A stretch of 64,000 bases of DNA from Anaeramoeba ignava (GCA_028826165.1 JAPDFW010000079.1:1-64000), one strand, 5' to 3'; shown: positions 24,103 through 35,696, counted from the stretch's first letter. Notes: generated from the letters alone by a model not told the origin. Translations and numbers: made by a program.

Positions 24103-24289
24103 TTAATTAATTTTTTTTTTTTTTTTGTTTTCACTTTTTTTTTAATTCTTTTCTTTTTCAAAAACAAAACAAAAATATTTTCTTTTTTTTTCAATATCCA
24201 AAATCAATAACAACAAAACAAAAATTAATTTCTGTTTCGTTTCTTAATAATAATAAAAAAATCAATTAATTTCAAATTTAAAATATTTT

Positions 24290-24575
24290 TCTTGTTCCAC
24301 TTTTTTATTTTAATTTTAATTTTAATTTTAATTTTAATTTTAATTTTAATTTTAATTTTAATTTTAATTTTAATTTTAATTTTAATTTTAATTTTAATTT
24401 TAATTTTAATTTTAATTTTAATTTTAATTTTAATTTTAATTTTAATTTTAATTTTAATTTTAATTTTAATTTTAATTTTAATTTTAATTTTAATTTTAAT
24501 TTTAATTTTAATTTTAATTTATATTTTAATTTTAATTTTAATTTTAATTTTAATTTTAATTTTAATTTTAATTGA
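24290..24575. repeat. (TTTTAA)n microsatellite with one TTCCAC box
   Basis: Convergent spacer between the BRCT and BTB-TLDc genes. An uninterrupted run of TTTTAA hexamers, with one TATATT break near 24520, covers about 270 bp. It begins immediately after TTGTTCCACTTTTTTA (24290-24305), the reverse complement of the box found in the two satellites. The 24103-24289 stretch is AT-rich with poly-T and shows no gene. Confidence 0.85.
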
Positions 24576-24580
24576 GGAAG

Positions 24581-26345
24581 TTATTTAAAATAAATTTCAA
24601 ATTCTTGCTTTCCACCTTCAGAAAAGAATGTTTTTGAATCTTTCAAATTTTTCTTTTTATTGCCACCATAAGTAAAACCAGGAGGAAGTTGATAATTTAT
24701 TCCAAAATCTGAATATACATGATTCCAAGTAGAATTGAATAAAAGATCAGCTTTCAAATTTCCTTGATGAACGAAACCTGAACTTTCCAAACTTAATCCA
24801 AAAGCAAAACTTCCATAGCTATAATTACAAGAGTAAATAGCATATGGGAAATCTTTTTTTTGAAGAGGAAATTTTGAAGGAGGAAAATTATAAGGATTTT
24901 TCAAAGTGAAAAGAAAACTGAAATTATCCGGATAGGAAAAATATTGATAGGGATAATCCATCACAGATTTTGACAATGAAAAATGTTTAAATCCAACTGA
25001 AGTATAACCTCCAAAAACAAATCCTTTTTCTGTTTTGATTAAAACTAATGTTTCTCCTTTATCATCTGATTTTTGATGGAAGTCATTAGTGTTAAAACCA
25101 TCATTTTTTGTTGAAAATCCCAATTTACATAATTTGAAAAAATTTTGATTTGGAATCCATTTTTGAAGATTTATCAAATATTCTTCATTTAAAATTGTTG
25201 ATTCTTTTAATAATTTAATTTTCTGTTTTTTTGGAATTGATTCGATAATTGGTTTTTGTTTTTGGATTTGAGTTTGTTTTTGATTTTGATTTTGGTTTTG
25301 AATTTGAGTTTTTAATCTTTCATTTTCTTTCAATAAAAAATCCAAATGATTTTGTTTATCTTTCAATTCATGTTCTTGTTTTAATATCATTTCATTTCTT
25401 TTATTAATTGCTTCACTATCCTTTTGAATTTGTTTATCTTTTTTTTGATTTTCTTTTTTCATTTTTTGATTTTCTTTTTTCATTTTTTGATTTTCACTTT
25501 TTTTATTTTTCAAATTGGTTTGTTTAATGTTTTCTTTGAATATTCGATCTTTTTCTTGTTTAAAAGAAATTTTGATTGAAACCGATTTTAGATTGAAGTT
25601 GATAAAATTCTTTTTCATTTAATAAATTTATTGGAAGAATTTTGAAAAAAGGTTTGATAATTTTTTTCATTAAAATTATTTTTGCTTTTTTATCAAATTT
25701 TGGATTTTTTGGAAGAATTTTTTGTTGAATTAATTCAGCCCAATTTGTTAATTCATTTAATAATGAAAATATTTGCAAATTTTGATTATTAATAAATGAT
25801 TTTTCAACAATTTCTTTCATTTGTTCTTCTGATAATTTTGATTTGGAAATGAAAGGAATTAATTTTTCAAAATTTTGAATAATAAAATCAAATGATTGAT
25901 GATTTAATTTTGAATTTGATTTTGATTTTCTGAAAATTTTAAAAACATTTGATAATTGAATATTTGATTCTAAATAAGTTTGAATTGAATTTGATAAATC
26001 ATTTAATTCAAATTTTTGAGAAATATTCCAAATTTTAAAAACATTTCTTTCATTAAAATCAATTTCTCCTTTATAAATGTAATCTAAAATAAGATTCATA
26101 ATTGTTTCGTTAATTTCTGGAAAAGAAATTTCATTTAAAGAAGGATTTTGTTTAAAAATTTGATAAAAATAAGAAGATCTACAACTTAAAATTAATTTAT
26201 GAGAATAAATTTTAATTAAATTTTTTCCAGTTAAAATTGTAAAATTTTGGAAACTATTTGAAGAATTTCTTAAAGAATAAATTGAATTAATTAATTGAAA
26301 ATGATGTTTAATTTTATTTAAATTGTTTAAATTATTTAAATTCAT
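24581..26345 (-). CDS. BTB-BACK-coiled-coil-TLDc protein (one frameshift)
   Basis: BTB domain at residues about 30-125 (FTILTGKNLIKIYSHKLILSCRSSYFYQIF, IYKGEIDFNERNVFKIWNISQKFEL), BACK-like helices (to about 245), then a Lys/Gln/Glu coiled coil (KKENQKMKKENQ), then a TLDc domain (FSTKNDGFNTNDFHQKSDDKG, FVFGGYTS, ending EFEIYFK). The coding frame shifts near 25565-25575, where the BTB frame ends NQNFF-stop and the following frame continues SFKQEKDRIFKEN. One T less in a T3 run joins them. Start ATG at 26345, followed by NLNNLNNLN, with TCATTTTTTT repeats upstream. TLDc proteins are linked to oxidative-stress responses and V-ATPase regulation; BTB suggests dimerisation or CUL3 binding. A second member lies at 32276-33746. 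Confidence 0.82.
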
Positions 26346-26446
26346 ATTTTTTTTAAAAATGAAAAAAAATGAAAAAAAATTTTTTGCTTTTTTCCTTTTT
26401 TTTTAATTAAATTTTTTTTAATTAATTTTTTCTATTTTATTCTAAT

Positions 26447-29400
26447 TTAATTTTTCTTTTTTCCTTTATTAATTTTTGTTCTTCCAAAATGTTTATGATT
26501 TAAAAAATCATTTGAATCATCAATTTTAGTTTGATTTTTTTTCCAAATTTTTTGAAAAGAAATTTTAAAACTTTTGGATTGTTGATAATTTTTATAAAAT
26601 TCCAAAGTAATTTTATAATTAAGACCAGCAATAACAGAAATAGCCAATAAAAGAAGGAAAAATAAAGAAATAAAAGGAGAATAACTTGAAGAATTAAATT
26701 GAGAATTATCCAAATTTTTTGGGTAAAAATCAAATTGAATTAAATCATTTAAACTTAAATTTCCAAATAATTTTTCATTTTCATTTTCATTAATAATAAT
26801 TTCAATTTGAGGATTTTTATCAAATGTGTATTCATTTCTTGAGAGATCAGTATTTAAAATAACGGAATAATTACCATAAAGAACATTTGGAAAGTAGAAA
26901 AATGATTGATTTAATGATAAAGGAATTGGATGAACTTTCATTGGGAAATTCTTTTTCTCCATTTCTTTCTTAATAGAATCTAATTTAGGTACAAGTTCAA
27001 TTGTGATATTATTGATGTAACTTGAATTGACAATTCCTATAATTTGAGACAAATTGTTCTTGTTATCGAATCCGATAAAATTCAAATTTGAAACATCACT
27101 TTGATCAATATGAACTGAAATTTGATTTGGAATAATTTTCTGAGAAGAAGATTTTTTCATAACGGAAATTAAATAATTAACATTTGGTTTCAATCCTCTA
27201 ATTCTGTAATTGCCGTTTGAATTTGATTGGGTTTCTTCCTGATGTATTTCTTTGAGATTTTGGGATTCTGCTCTTATTGTCAATCCAGTTATTGGTTTAT
27301 TATTTAAAGTTGTAATTGATCCAAATAAACTAAAAGCAACTTTAAAAGCTTCAATAGAAAAATCAACATCTTTTCCTTCTTCAACTTTGATTAATCCTGA
27401 TGAAGGAGTGAAGTCGTATTCCTTCAACATTACAGAAAGATAATATTCTCCTGGTTCCAAATTCTGATATAAAAATGTTCCATCTACTCCAACTATATTA
27501 TTACTTCCGATAGCCTGAACTACTTGATAATGATAGAAGTACGTTTGAAACTGGTTTGTTTCCTTCTTTTTTGTCTTCAATTTTGATTTTGATACTCCCA
27601 AGTTTTCGGAATCTAAACATCCCTTTTTCTGCTTCTTCTGTAAATACATATCCTGCTTTTATTGCTGAAATTTGATATTTTCCAGGATCTTCAACTGGTC
27701 CATATTTATATTTTCCTTTTGAATCTGTTTTTGTTTCATATTCTTCTTTTTCTGCTTCGTTTTTGATTATGATTCTAACGTCTTCTAATGCTGGTGTTAT
27801 TTTTCCTGTGATAAATTTACCTTTTTTGCCTTCAAATATTCTCAATTTTATTGGGCATTCTTGACCATTTAAATTTTCAATTTCTTGATTTTTTGGATAA
27901 AATAAAAGTGATTTTGATTTTGGAATATAAATTGTTTTTGAATCAATTTTTGCGTAATGAGTGAATTGATAAGAAGATGGTTTTGAAGAGGATTGTGCTT
28001 GAGCAAAAATGGTTTGAGTTTTTGTATCAGTAATTTCTCCTTCATCAGAAGTTTTTGTTTTGATGGTTTTTATATCAATTTGAATTTCATTTAAATTTTC
28101 TTCTTTTTCTTCAATTTCAAGAATTCCTTCAACTTTAATATGTGTTAATTTGAAATCAATAACTTCATTTCTTGATTTTTGATAATTATAAAAATACTCT
28201 TCCTTCTCAAATAAGAAACAATCATCTGGTTTAATTCTATATAATCCCCATTTTTCCAAACAAATTAAATTTAAACCTTGATTAAATTGAATAGGAATTT
28301 TTGCGATAGTTTCTGAATCTTGAGTAAATGATAAAATTTCACATTCTGCAATAAAAGAATTTGAAGATTGAGCCTTTAATAAGAATCCTTTTTGTTGAAA
28401 TACAATGTTTGCTATATTTTCTGTTTCAATTTGAACCGGATATTCTTCATTTTCCCAACAAAAAGTTTCTTCATCAACTCTAATTTTATAATTTCCTGGA
28501 ATCACATTATCAATTACAAAAGAACCATCTTTATTGATAAAAGTTTCTTGTGAAATTTGCTTTGAATTTTCTTTAAGAATAACTTTGATTTTTAAATCAA
28601 AACAATTGGATAAAATGCAATTAATTTTCCCACTTATACTTAAAATTGTTTGAATAAAATCGATATTAAAAATTGGTTCATTTTGAACTTGAATAGGAAA
28701 AACAGTGATTGAATTGAGTGAAAATCCATTTTCAATTTCTTTCTGTGTAAGAATAGGTTGAATTATATATTCTTCACCTGAAATTACTTTGAAACAATAT
28801 TCTCCCTTATTATCTGTTATTTGTGTAAATTTTCTTTCATGTGAATCAATCATTTGCAAATTAATTTTTCTTTTTAATTCTTGATTGTTTTGTAATTTAA
28901 TTGTTCCGCATAAATCATATCCTACTGCAATTATATCTTGTATTTGATAATTAGATGGTGAAAGAATTATATTTTTTGTAAGTTCATTATCAAAATAGAA
29001 ATGATTTTTTTGAGCTTTTATTTGAAAATTTCCTTTTTGAAGATTTCCGAATTTGAATTGACTATTTTTTTTTTAAAATTTTATAAATGAATTTTAATTT
29101 TATAAATGAATTTTAATTTTAATTTTATAAATGAATTTTAATTTTAATTTAATTTTATAAATGAATTTTAATTTTAATTTTATAAATGAATTTTAATTTT
29201 ATTTTATAAATGAATTTTAATTTAATAAATGAATTTTAATTTTATAAATTTTTTTACCCTTCTTCATTTGTAATTGCAGTTTCTTTATCATTAATTGTAA
29301 TTAATACATTTGAAATAGGAGAACCACCTTTATTTTTAACATAACCAACAGCAGTAAAACCAAGAACTTTAAAATTTCCAGCATCAAAAACATTATTAAC

Positions 29401-31124
29401 AACTGAAATTTTTTTAAAATTAGGTTCTAATTGAAAAGGAATTGAAACAGGAATAATAACATAATCTCCACATGGAATTTCTGAAAAAGTAAATAATCCA
29501 TTTAAATCTGATTCAGTTGTTAATATTGGAAAATATTCAATTTCTTCTTCTTTTATTGTTTTAATTTCATTTTCAATTTTAAATCCATTTTTTTCTATCA
29601 TTTCTTTTGTTGTAAATAAAATAAATTTTGCATTTGCTATTTTATTATTTTCTAAATTTTGTTCTGAATCTAAAACTTTTCCTTCAATTGAAAATCTTTT
29701 AATTGTTAATGGTTTATTAACATTATGATTTATGAAATCAATTTGATAATCTTTAATCATCTAAATTTTTAAATTTTTAAATTTTAATTTTAATTTTAAA
29801 TTTTAATTTTAATTTTAATTTTAATTTTAATTTTAATTTTAATTTTAATTTTAATTTTAAATTTTAATTTTAATTTTAATTTTAATTTTAATTTTAATTT
29901 TAATTTTAATTTTAATTTTAATTTTAATTTTAATTTTAATTTTAATTTTAATTTTAATTTTAATTTTAATTTTAATTTTAATTTTAAATTTTAAATTTTA
30001 ATTTTAATTTTAATTTTTACATCAATATCAAAAATCCAAGAATTTGGAAAAGTTGATTTATCAATTTCAAATGAATATTTATCTGGAAGAAGATTTTTAA
30101 AAGTATAAATTCCTTTTTCATTTGTTTTTGAAGTTCTAATTATTCTTTCATTTTGAATTAAATTAACATTAATTCCTTTAACACCTTTTTCACAATTATC
30201 ACAAGTTGATTCAACCTTTAAAAATAAAAATAAAAATAAATTTATTTTGAATTTTTTAATTTTGAATTTTTTAATTTTGAATTTTTTAATTTTGAATTTT
30301 TTAATTTTGAATTTTTTAATTTTGAATTTTTTAATTTTGAATTTTTTAATTTTGAATTTTTAATTTTGAATTTTTAATTTGATTTTTAATTTTGTAATTT
30401 AAATTTTTGAATTTTTATTTTTAAAATAGAAATAAGAAAATTAATCATAAAAATGTTTTTTTGAATTTAAAATATTATTTTATTTTCATCTGAAATTCAG
30501 GTCCTTTAACTTTAAATTCATTTGGAACTTATTTTTAAAATAGAAAAAATTAAATTTTTCAAAAAAATGTTTTTTAATTTAAAATTTTAATTTTTTATTT
30601 TAATTTTAAAAGACCAATTTTAAGGTCCTTTAAATTTTAAAATAAAAATTTTAATTTTAATTGCTTCATAAATTGGAATAAAATAATATCCTTTTAAATT
30701 TTAATTTTAATTTTAATTTTAATTTTAATTTTAAATTTTGATTTTAATTTTAATTTTAATTTTAATTTTAATTTTAATTAATTTTAATTTTAATTTTAAT
30801 TTTAATTTAAATTTTAATTTTAATTTTTTATTTATAAAAAAAACCATTTGGTGCACAATTTTGTTTTTCTTTTAAGAAATTTGTATCAGTATTATAAAGT
30901 TCAATTGAAATTTCTGTTAAATCTATTGTTTTTATTAAACTAAATAATTTTTTTAAAATGAAAAAAAAATTTTTTTTAATTTTTTAATTATTTTTTTTGT
31001 TTTTAAAATACTTTTTAAGTTCATTTGATATTTTTATAAAACCTCCACATCCTTTAATTGAATCTTGAGAATTAATTAAAAATATTAAAAAGAAAGAAAG
31101 AAAAAGGATTTGAATAATTTTCAT
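26447..31124 (-). CDS. NOMO-like ER membrane protein (nodal modulator family)
   Basis: Large lumenal protein of tandem Ig-like/carboxypeptidase-regulatory folds with a C-terminal membrane anchor; in animals part of the ER translocon-associated BOS complex. Exon 1 (31124-31012) has a signal peptide (MKIIQILFLSFFLIFLIN) and GCGGFIKIS. Exon 2 (30939-30845) ends CAPNG and exon 3 starts YYFIPIYE, both NOMO hallmarks. Further exons: 30215-30021 (TYTFKNLLPDKYSF-like repeat), 29760-29258 (GGSPISNVLITI), 29061-26447 (LCGTI, VIPGNYKI, SLLFYP, LEPGEYYLSVMLKEYDF, NYSVILNTDLSRNEYTF). A TM segment (SLFFLLLLAISVIAGLNYKI) precedes a basic tail. One extra base near 27530 breaks the last exon. Exon structure between 30240 and 30690 is not resolved. 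Several introns are filled with TTTTAA or TTTATAAATGAATTTTAA repeats. Confidence 0.88.
29062..29257 (-). repeat. NOMO intron 5: TTTATAAATGAATTTTAA repeats
   Basis: 196-nt intron between the exon ending TNEEG and the exon starting QFKFGNLQKG. Six to seven copies of TTTTATAAATGAATTTTAA. Donor gtaaaaaaat, acceptor aaaaaaatag on the - strand. Confidence 0.85.
29761..30020 (-). repeat. NOMO intron: (TTTTAA)n
   Basis: 260-nt intron between WIFDID and MIKDYQIDF. It is almost purely TTTTAA hexamers, the same microsatellite as in the intergenic 24290-24575 run and UBE2S intron 3. Confidence 0.85.
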
Positions 31125-32275
31125 TTTTGATTTATTTTTAGAAAAATGAAAAATGAAAAATGAAATTAAATAAAGAAAAATTAAATAAATAAAAATTAAG
31201 AAATACATTTAAAATTAATTTTATTTTATATATTCCATTAACTTTTCTTTACTTAAAATAATATAAAATTATTCTCATTAATTAAATAAATTTAATAAAA
31301 TATTTTAATTAATTTATTTCAAAAATTAAATAAAGAATAATTAATAAATACATTTAAAATTAATTTTATTTTATATATTTTATTAACTTTTCTTGATTTA
31401 AAATAATATAAAATTATTCTCATTAATTAAATAAATTTAATAAAATATTTTAATTAATTTATTTCAAAAATTAAATAAAGAATAATTAATAAATACATTT
31501 AAAATTAATTCTATTTTATATATTTTATTAACTTTTCTTTTATTTAAAATAATATAAAATTATTCCCATTAATTAAATAAATTTAATAAAATATTTTAAT
31601 TAATTTATTTCAAAAATTAAATAAAGAATAATTAATAAATACATTTAAAATTAATTTTATTTTTATATATTTTATTAACTTTCTTTACTTAAAATAATAT
31701 AAAATTATTCTCATTAATTAAATAAATTTAATAAAATATTTTAATTAATTTATTTCAAAAATTAAATAAAGAATAATTAATAAATACATTTAAAATTAAT
31801 TCTATTTTATATATTTTATTAACTTTTCTTTTACTTAAAATAATATAAATCTATTCTCATTTTTTATATTTATATGTTAAATATTTCAATAATAAAATAT
31901 TTAAATCTAAAACATTAAATTATTATTTTAATAATAAAATTAAATATTAAATTATATTTTTAAATTAATTTCTAAATTAAATATTAAATTAAATCTATTC
32001 TCATTTTTTATATTTATATGTTAAATATTTAAATAATAAAATATTTAAATCTAAAACATTAAATTATTATTTTAAACATAAAATTAAATATTAAATTATA
32101 TTTTTAAATTAATTTCTAAATTAAATATTAAATTAAATTTATTTTTATTTTTTATTTATTGATGTTCTTCTCTTTTTTCCATCATTATTAACGGAAATAA
32201 ATAATTCTCAATTTCCACTTTTTTTTTTTAAATTTTTTGCTTTTTTCATTTTTTTTCTTTTCTCAATTTAATAAA
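31125..32275. repeat. AT satellites: five ~146-bp units, then two ~140-bp units
   Basis: Divergent spacer between NOMO (-) and BTB-TLDc (+). From about 31205 to 31850 a unit with the landmark TTATTAACTTTTCTTTACTTAAAATAA-like block recurs at about 31236, 31381, 31528, 31676 and 31818 (spacing 142-148 bp). From about 31852 to 32135 a different unit (CTATTCTCATTTTTTATATTTATATG) is present twice. A TTTCCACTTTTTTTTT box lies at 32211-32226, just before the BTB-TLDc promoter region. TCATTTTT motifs flank both gene starts (31146-31162 on the - strand; 32246-32253 on the + strand). Confidence 0.8.
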
Positions 32276-33746
32276 ATGGAAACTTATTCAAATTTAGAAA
32301 AACTTTCAAAAGATTTAAAAAATTTATTTCAAAATCAAAATCAAAATGAAAATGAAAATGAAAGTTATTTTGATTTTGAAATAATTTGTGAACAAAATAA
32401 AACTTCATTTAAAACTCATAAATCAATTCTTTCTTCAAGAAGTCAATATTTTAAATCTCTTTTAAAATCTAAAATGAAAGAATATCAAGAAAATAAATTA
32501 ATTTTAAAAGATGTTTCAAGTTCAATTCTATCTTCAATTTTAAATTATTTTTATTCAGGAAAAATTGAAATTAATTCAGAAAATGTTATTGAAATTTTAA
32601 TTTTTTCATCAAAATATTTAATTGATGAATTAATTGAAACTTGTTCAAAATTTATTAAAAAGAATTTTAAATTTGAAATTGCTGTTGGTGTTCTTAAATT
32701 ATCTGAATCAATAAAATTAAATGAATTATTGGATTTTTCTTATCAATTTATTTTGGATAGATTTGAAGAATTTATTAAAACTCCTTTTTTTCTTGAACTT
32801 GAAGAAAATCATTTAAATTTTATTTTATCCAAAGATGAAATTTCAATGAATGATTTTGATATTTTTCAATCAATAATGAAATGGGGAAAACATAAATCAA
32901 ATATTATTCAAGAAAAAGAAAAATTACAAAAACAAATTTCAAATATTATTGATAAAATCAGATTTATTGATTTTTCAAAACAAGAACTTGAAGATACTTT
33001 AAAAGAAGATTTAATTCCAAATGAAATTTCAGAAAAATTAATTCAATTCCAAAAACTTCAAAATCAAAACAATGAAAAAAAATTAAATCAATTTATTGAA
33101 AAAGAAAATCAAAATCAAAATTCATTCATTTTCAAATCAAGATTTAAATCATCATCAATTATTAAAGAAAAAGAATATTTCAATAAGTTAAAAGAATGGA
33201 TAAATGATGACGAATTCTTTTTCCAAAATGAAGAAAGGATTTTCAGCCAAAAGAGATGGATTTGATTCCTATGAATTTCATAAAAAAGCTGATGAAAAAG
33301 GGAAAACATTAGTTATTATCAAAACAAAAGATAATTTTATCTTTGGAGGATTTACAAAAGTAGGATTTACAGGAGATAGAAAAAAATGGAATCAACATAC
33401 TATTCGACATGGAGGAGGAATTGATTATGATTCAGGTGATATTGTTGATCCAGATGCATTTATTTTTACATTAAGAAATGATAAGAATGATAGAAAACCA
33501 GAGAAATTTACAGTTAAAAAGGGGAAAGAAAATGTTGCTGTTCATTTTGAATATTCTTGGCATCCACAATTTGGAGCTGGTCGTGATATTTGTTTAATGT
33601 CTGATTTAAAAACTGGTTTTTCATATTTTGGGAAAACTTATAATTTACCAAATGGAATTCAAGAAGGAACAAAAGAAGCATATAGTTATTTAACTGGAAC
33701 TACTAATAAATTTGTTGTTGAAGAGATTGAAGCTTATTTCATTTAA
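32276..33746 (+). CDS. BTB-BACK-TLDc protein, second copy (one frameshift)
   Basis: Paralogue of the gene at 24581. BTB at residues about 20-120 (SYFDFEIICEQNKTSFKTHKSIL, SRSQYFKSLLKS, YFYSGKIEINSENVIEIL), BACK at about 120-250 (FILSKDEISMNDFDIFQSIMKWGKHK), a short linker, then TLDc (GFSAKRDGFDSYEFHKKADEKG, FIFGGFTKVGF, ending EEIEAYFI). The frame changes at about 33228-33240, between EFFFQNE and KGFSAKRDGF. The indel is presumably within GAAGAAAGGA. The ATG at 32276 (METYSNLEKL) is preferred because upstream in-frame codons are poly-Phe/Leu from the promoter region. Unlike the 24581 gene it lacks the long coiled coil. Confidence 0.82.
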
Positions 33747-34110
33747 AATCAAAATTAAAATTAAAATTAAAATTAAAAATTAAAATCAAAATCAAAATCA
33801 AAATTAAAATCAAAATTAAAATTAAAATTAAAATTAAAATTAAAATTAAAATTAAAATCAAAATTAAAATTTAAAATTAAATTAAAATTAAAATTAAAAT
33901 TAAAATTAAAATCAAAATTAAAATTAAAATTAAAATTAAAATTAAAATTAAAATTAAAATTAAAATTAAAATTAAAATCAAAATTAAAATTAAAATTAAA
34001 ATTAAAATTAAAATTAAAATTAAAATTAAAATCAAAATTAAAATTAAAATTAAAATTAAAATTAAAATTAAAATTAAAATTAAAATTAAAAATTAAAATC
34101 AAAAATTAAA
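33747..34110. repeat. (AAAATT)n microsatellite
   Basis: About 360 bp of ATTAAA hexamers with scattered ATCAAA variants, between the stop of BTB-TLDc and the promoter of the ACTR10 gene. TTTTCATTTTTCATTTTTCATTG follows at 34112-34134. No coding capacity beyond the repeat itself. Confidence 0.85.
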
Positions 34111-34156
34111 TTTTCATTTTTCATTTTTCATTGTTTTAAAAGAAAATATTTAAGAA

Positions 34157-35696
34157 ATGACAGATAGATTAAAATTAGGTTTATTAAGTGAAAAAACAAT
34201 TATTGTTATTGAATTTGGTTCATATTTTATTAAATGTGGATTTGCTGGTGATTCTTCTCCAAGATATTTTATAAAATTAAATTCAATAAATCCAGAAACA
34301 AAAGAAAAAGTTTTTATTATATTTTTTATTTAAAAATTTTATTGATTTATTAATTTAATTTAAAAAAAATTTTTTCAATAAAGTTATTTCCTTTAAAAAA
34401 AACAAATCAAATTACTGAACAATCTTGGATTCATTTAGTTAACAAAGGTTTAAATTTAGTATTTTTAAAGTAAATAAAAAATTTAAAATAAAAAAATAAA
34501 AATTTTTTAATTAAAATTTATATTAATAATTTTCATTTAAAGATATTTACAAGTTAATACAAAAGATATTGTTGTAATTATTTGTGATGATGTTTTATGT
34601 CCAACTCCATTAAAAAAGGAAATTATAAAACAATTATTTGAAAAATATCAAGTTCCATTTGTTTTATTTGCTCCAAATCCTTTTCTTACTTTAATTCCTT
34701 ATAAAAAGAAAGATGGATTAATAATAGATTGTGGAAGAAGTGAAACTCGAATTATTCCAATATCCTTTTAATTAAAAATATTTTTATATTTTATTAAAAA
34801 AATTATTATTTACAAATTTCATGTTAAAAGAAAAAATTTTATTAAAAAGTTTTTTTTTTCTTTGATATTATTATTATTTTTATTTTCATTTTTACGTTTA
34901 TGAAGGTGTTCCATTATATTCTAATTTATATTATACAGAGCTTGGAATGATTGATATTATTCAAAATTTAAGAGAATTGCTAATTTTAAATTTAGAAGAA
35001 AAATCTCAAATTACAAAAGAAATGATCCAAGAAATTGATGATGAAACTTTGGAAGATATAATTTCAAAAATTGTTTTTATTCGAGGAAAATATGAGAAAA
35101 TTAATCCAAATCAAAAAATTAACAAAAAACAAAATGAATTGATAAAAAAACTTCAAATTGAAAAAAAACCAAAAGAAAATCAAAAAGAAATGAAAAAACT
35201 AGAAATTGAAGATATTAAAATCCCAATAAGAATCAAAGAAAAGAATTACAATTTAATAATAAAAGGCAAAATAAGAGGGAAAATAAGTGATATTTTATTT
35301 GAAGGAAAAGAAGAAAATGAATTTGAATCAATTATTGATATTTTTATTGAATGTTTAAAAAGTTGTAATTGTGATGTTAGAGCTTCTGTTTCACAGAATA
35401 TTATTTTATGTGGAGGAACTTCAATGATTCCTGGATTTCTTTCAAGATTAAGAGAAGAAGTTGATTTCAAATTGGATAATGATGAATATTTTAAAGATGT
35501 TCAATTTTTAAAAGGAAAATTACATTTTAATCATAATAAAAAAAATGCTAATTATATTTCTTGGATTGGAGGTTCTGTTATTGGTTCTTTAAATGATATT
35601 GTTGATAGATCTTTAAAAAGAGAAGTTTATTTAGAAAAAGGATCTAAAAGTTTTCAAGATTGGTCTAATTTTTTTGGTTATATTCAAGATTTTTAA
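34157..35696 (+). CDS. ACTR10: Actin-related protein 10 (dynactin pointed-end subunit)
   Basis: ACTR10/Arp11 homologue of the dynactin pointed-end complex, a cofactor of cytoplasmic dynein. Exons 34157-34309, 34384-34469, 34543-34759 and 34896-35696 total 1257 nt, giving 418 residues (human 417). Landmarks: EKTIIVIEFGSYFIKCGFAGDSSPR, VIICDDVLCPTP, VPFVLFAPNP, LIIDCGRSETRIIP joined to VYEGVPLYSN, then NIILCGGTSMIPGFLSRL and YISWIGGSVIGS. Introns 1 and 2 are GT-AG (74 and 73 nt). Intron 3 has ATATCCTTTT...AC ends (see separate entry). All phases are consistent without any correction. TCATTTTTCATTTTTCATT lies 25-45 nt before the ATG. The gene is convergent with CC2D2A, 177 bp apart. Confidence 0.9.
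34760..34895 (+). other. Putative U12-type AT-AC intron in ACTR10
   Basis: 136 nt. It begins ATATCCTTTT, an exact match to the U12 AT-AC 5' splice consensus, and ends TTTTTAC. Removal joins IIP to VYEGVP in phase 0 at a conserved site (human LPIYEG). No GT donor precedes the in-frame TAA at 34767, and no AG acceptor lies near the resumed frame. A branch-site-like TTCTTTGAT (consensus TTCCTTRAY) lies at 34858-34866, about 30 nt from the 3' end, which is farther than usual. Confidence 0.75.

Noticed and set aside
33773-34102. - strand NFNFNFNF frame and the similar + strand frame at 41477-41707
   Set aside because: Products of AAAATT/TTTTAA hexamers. The second lies inside intron 3 of UBE2S.
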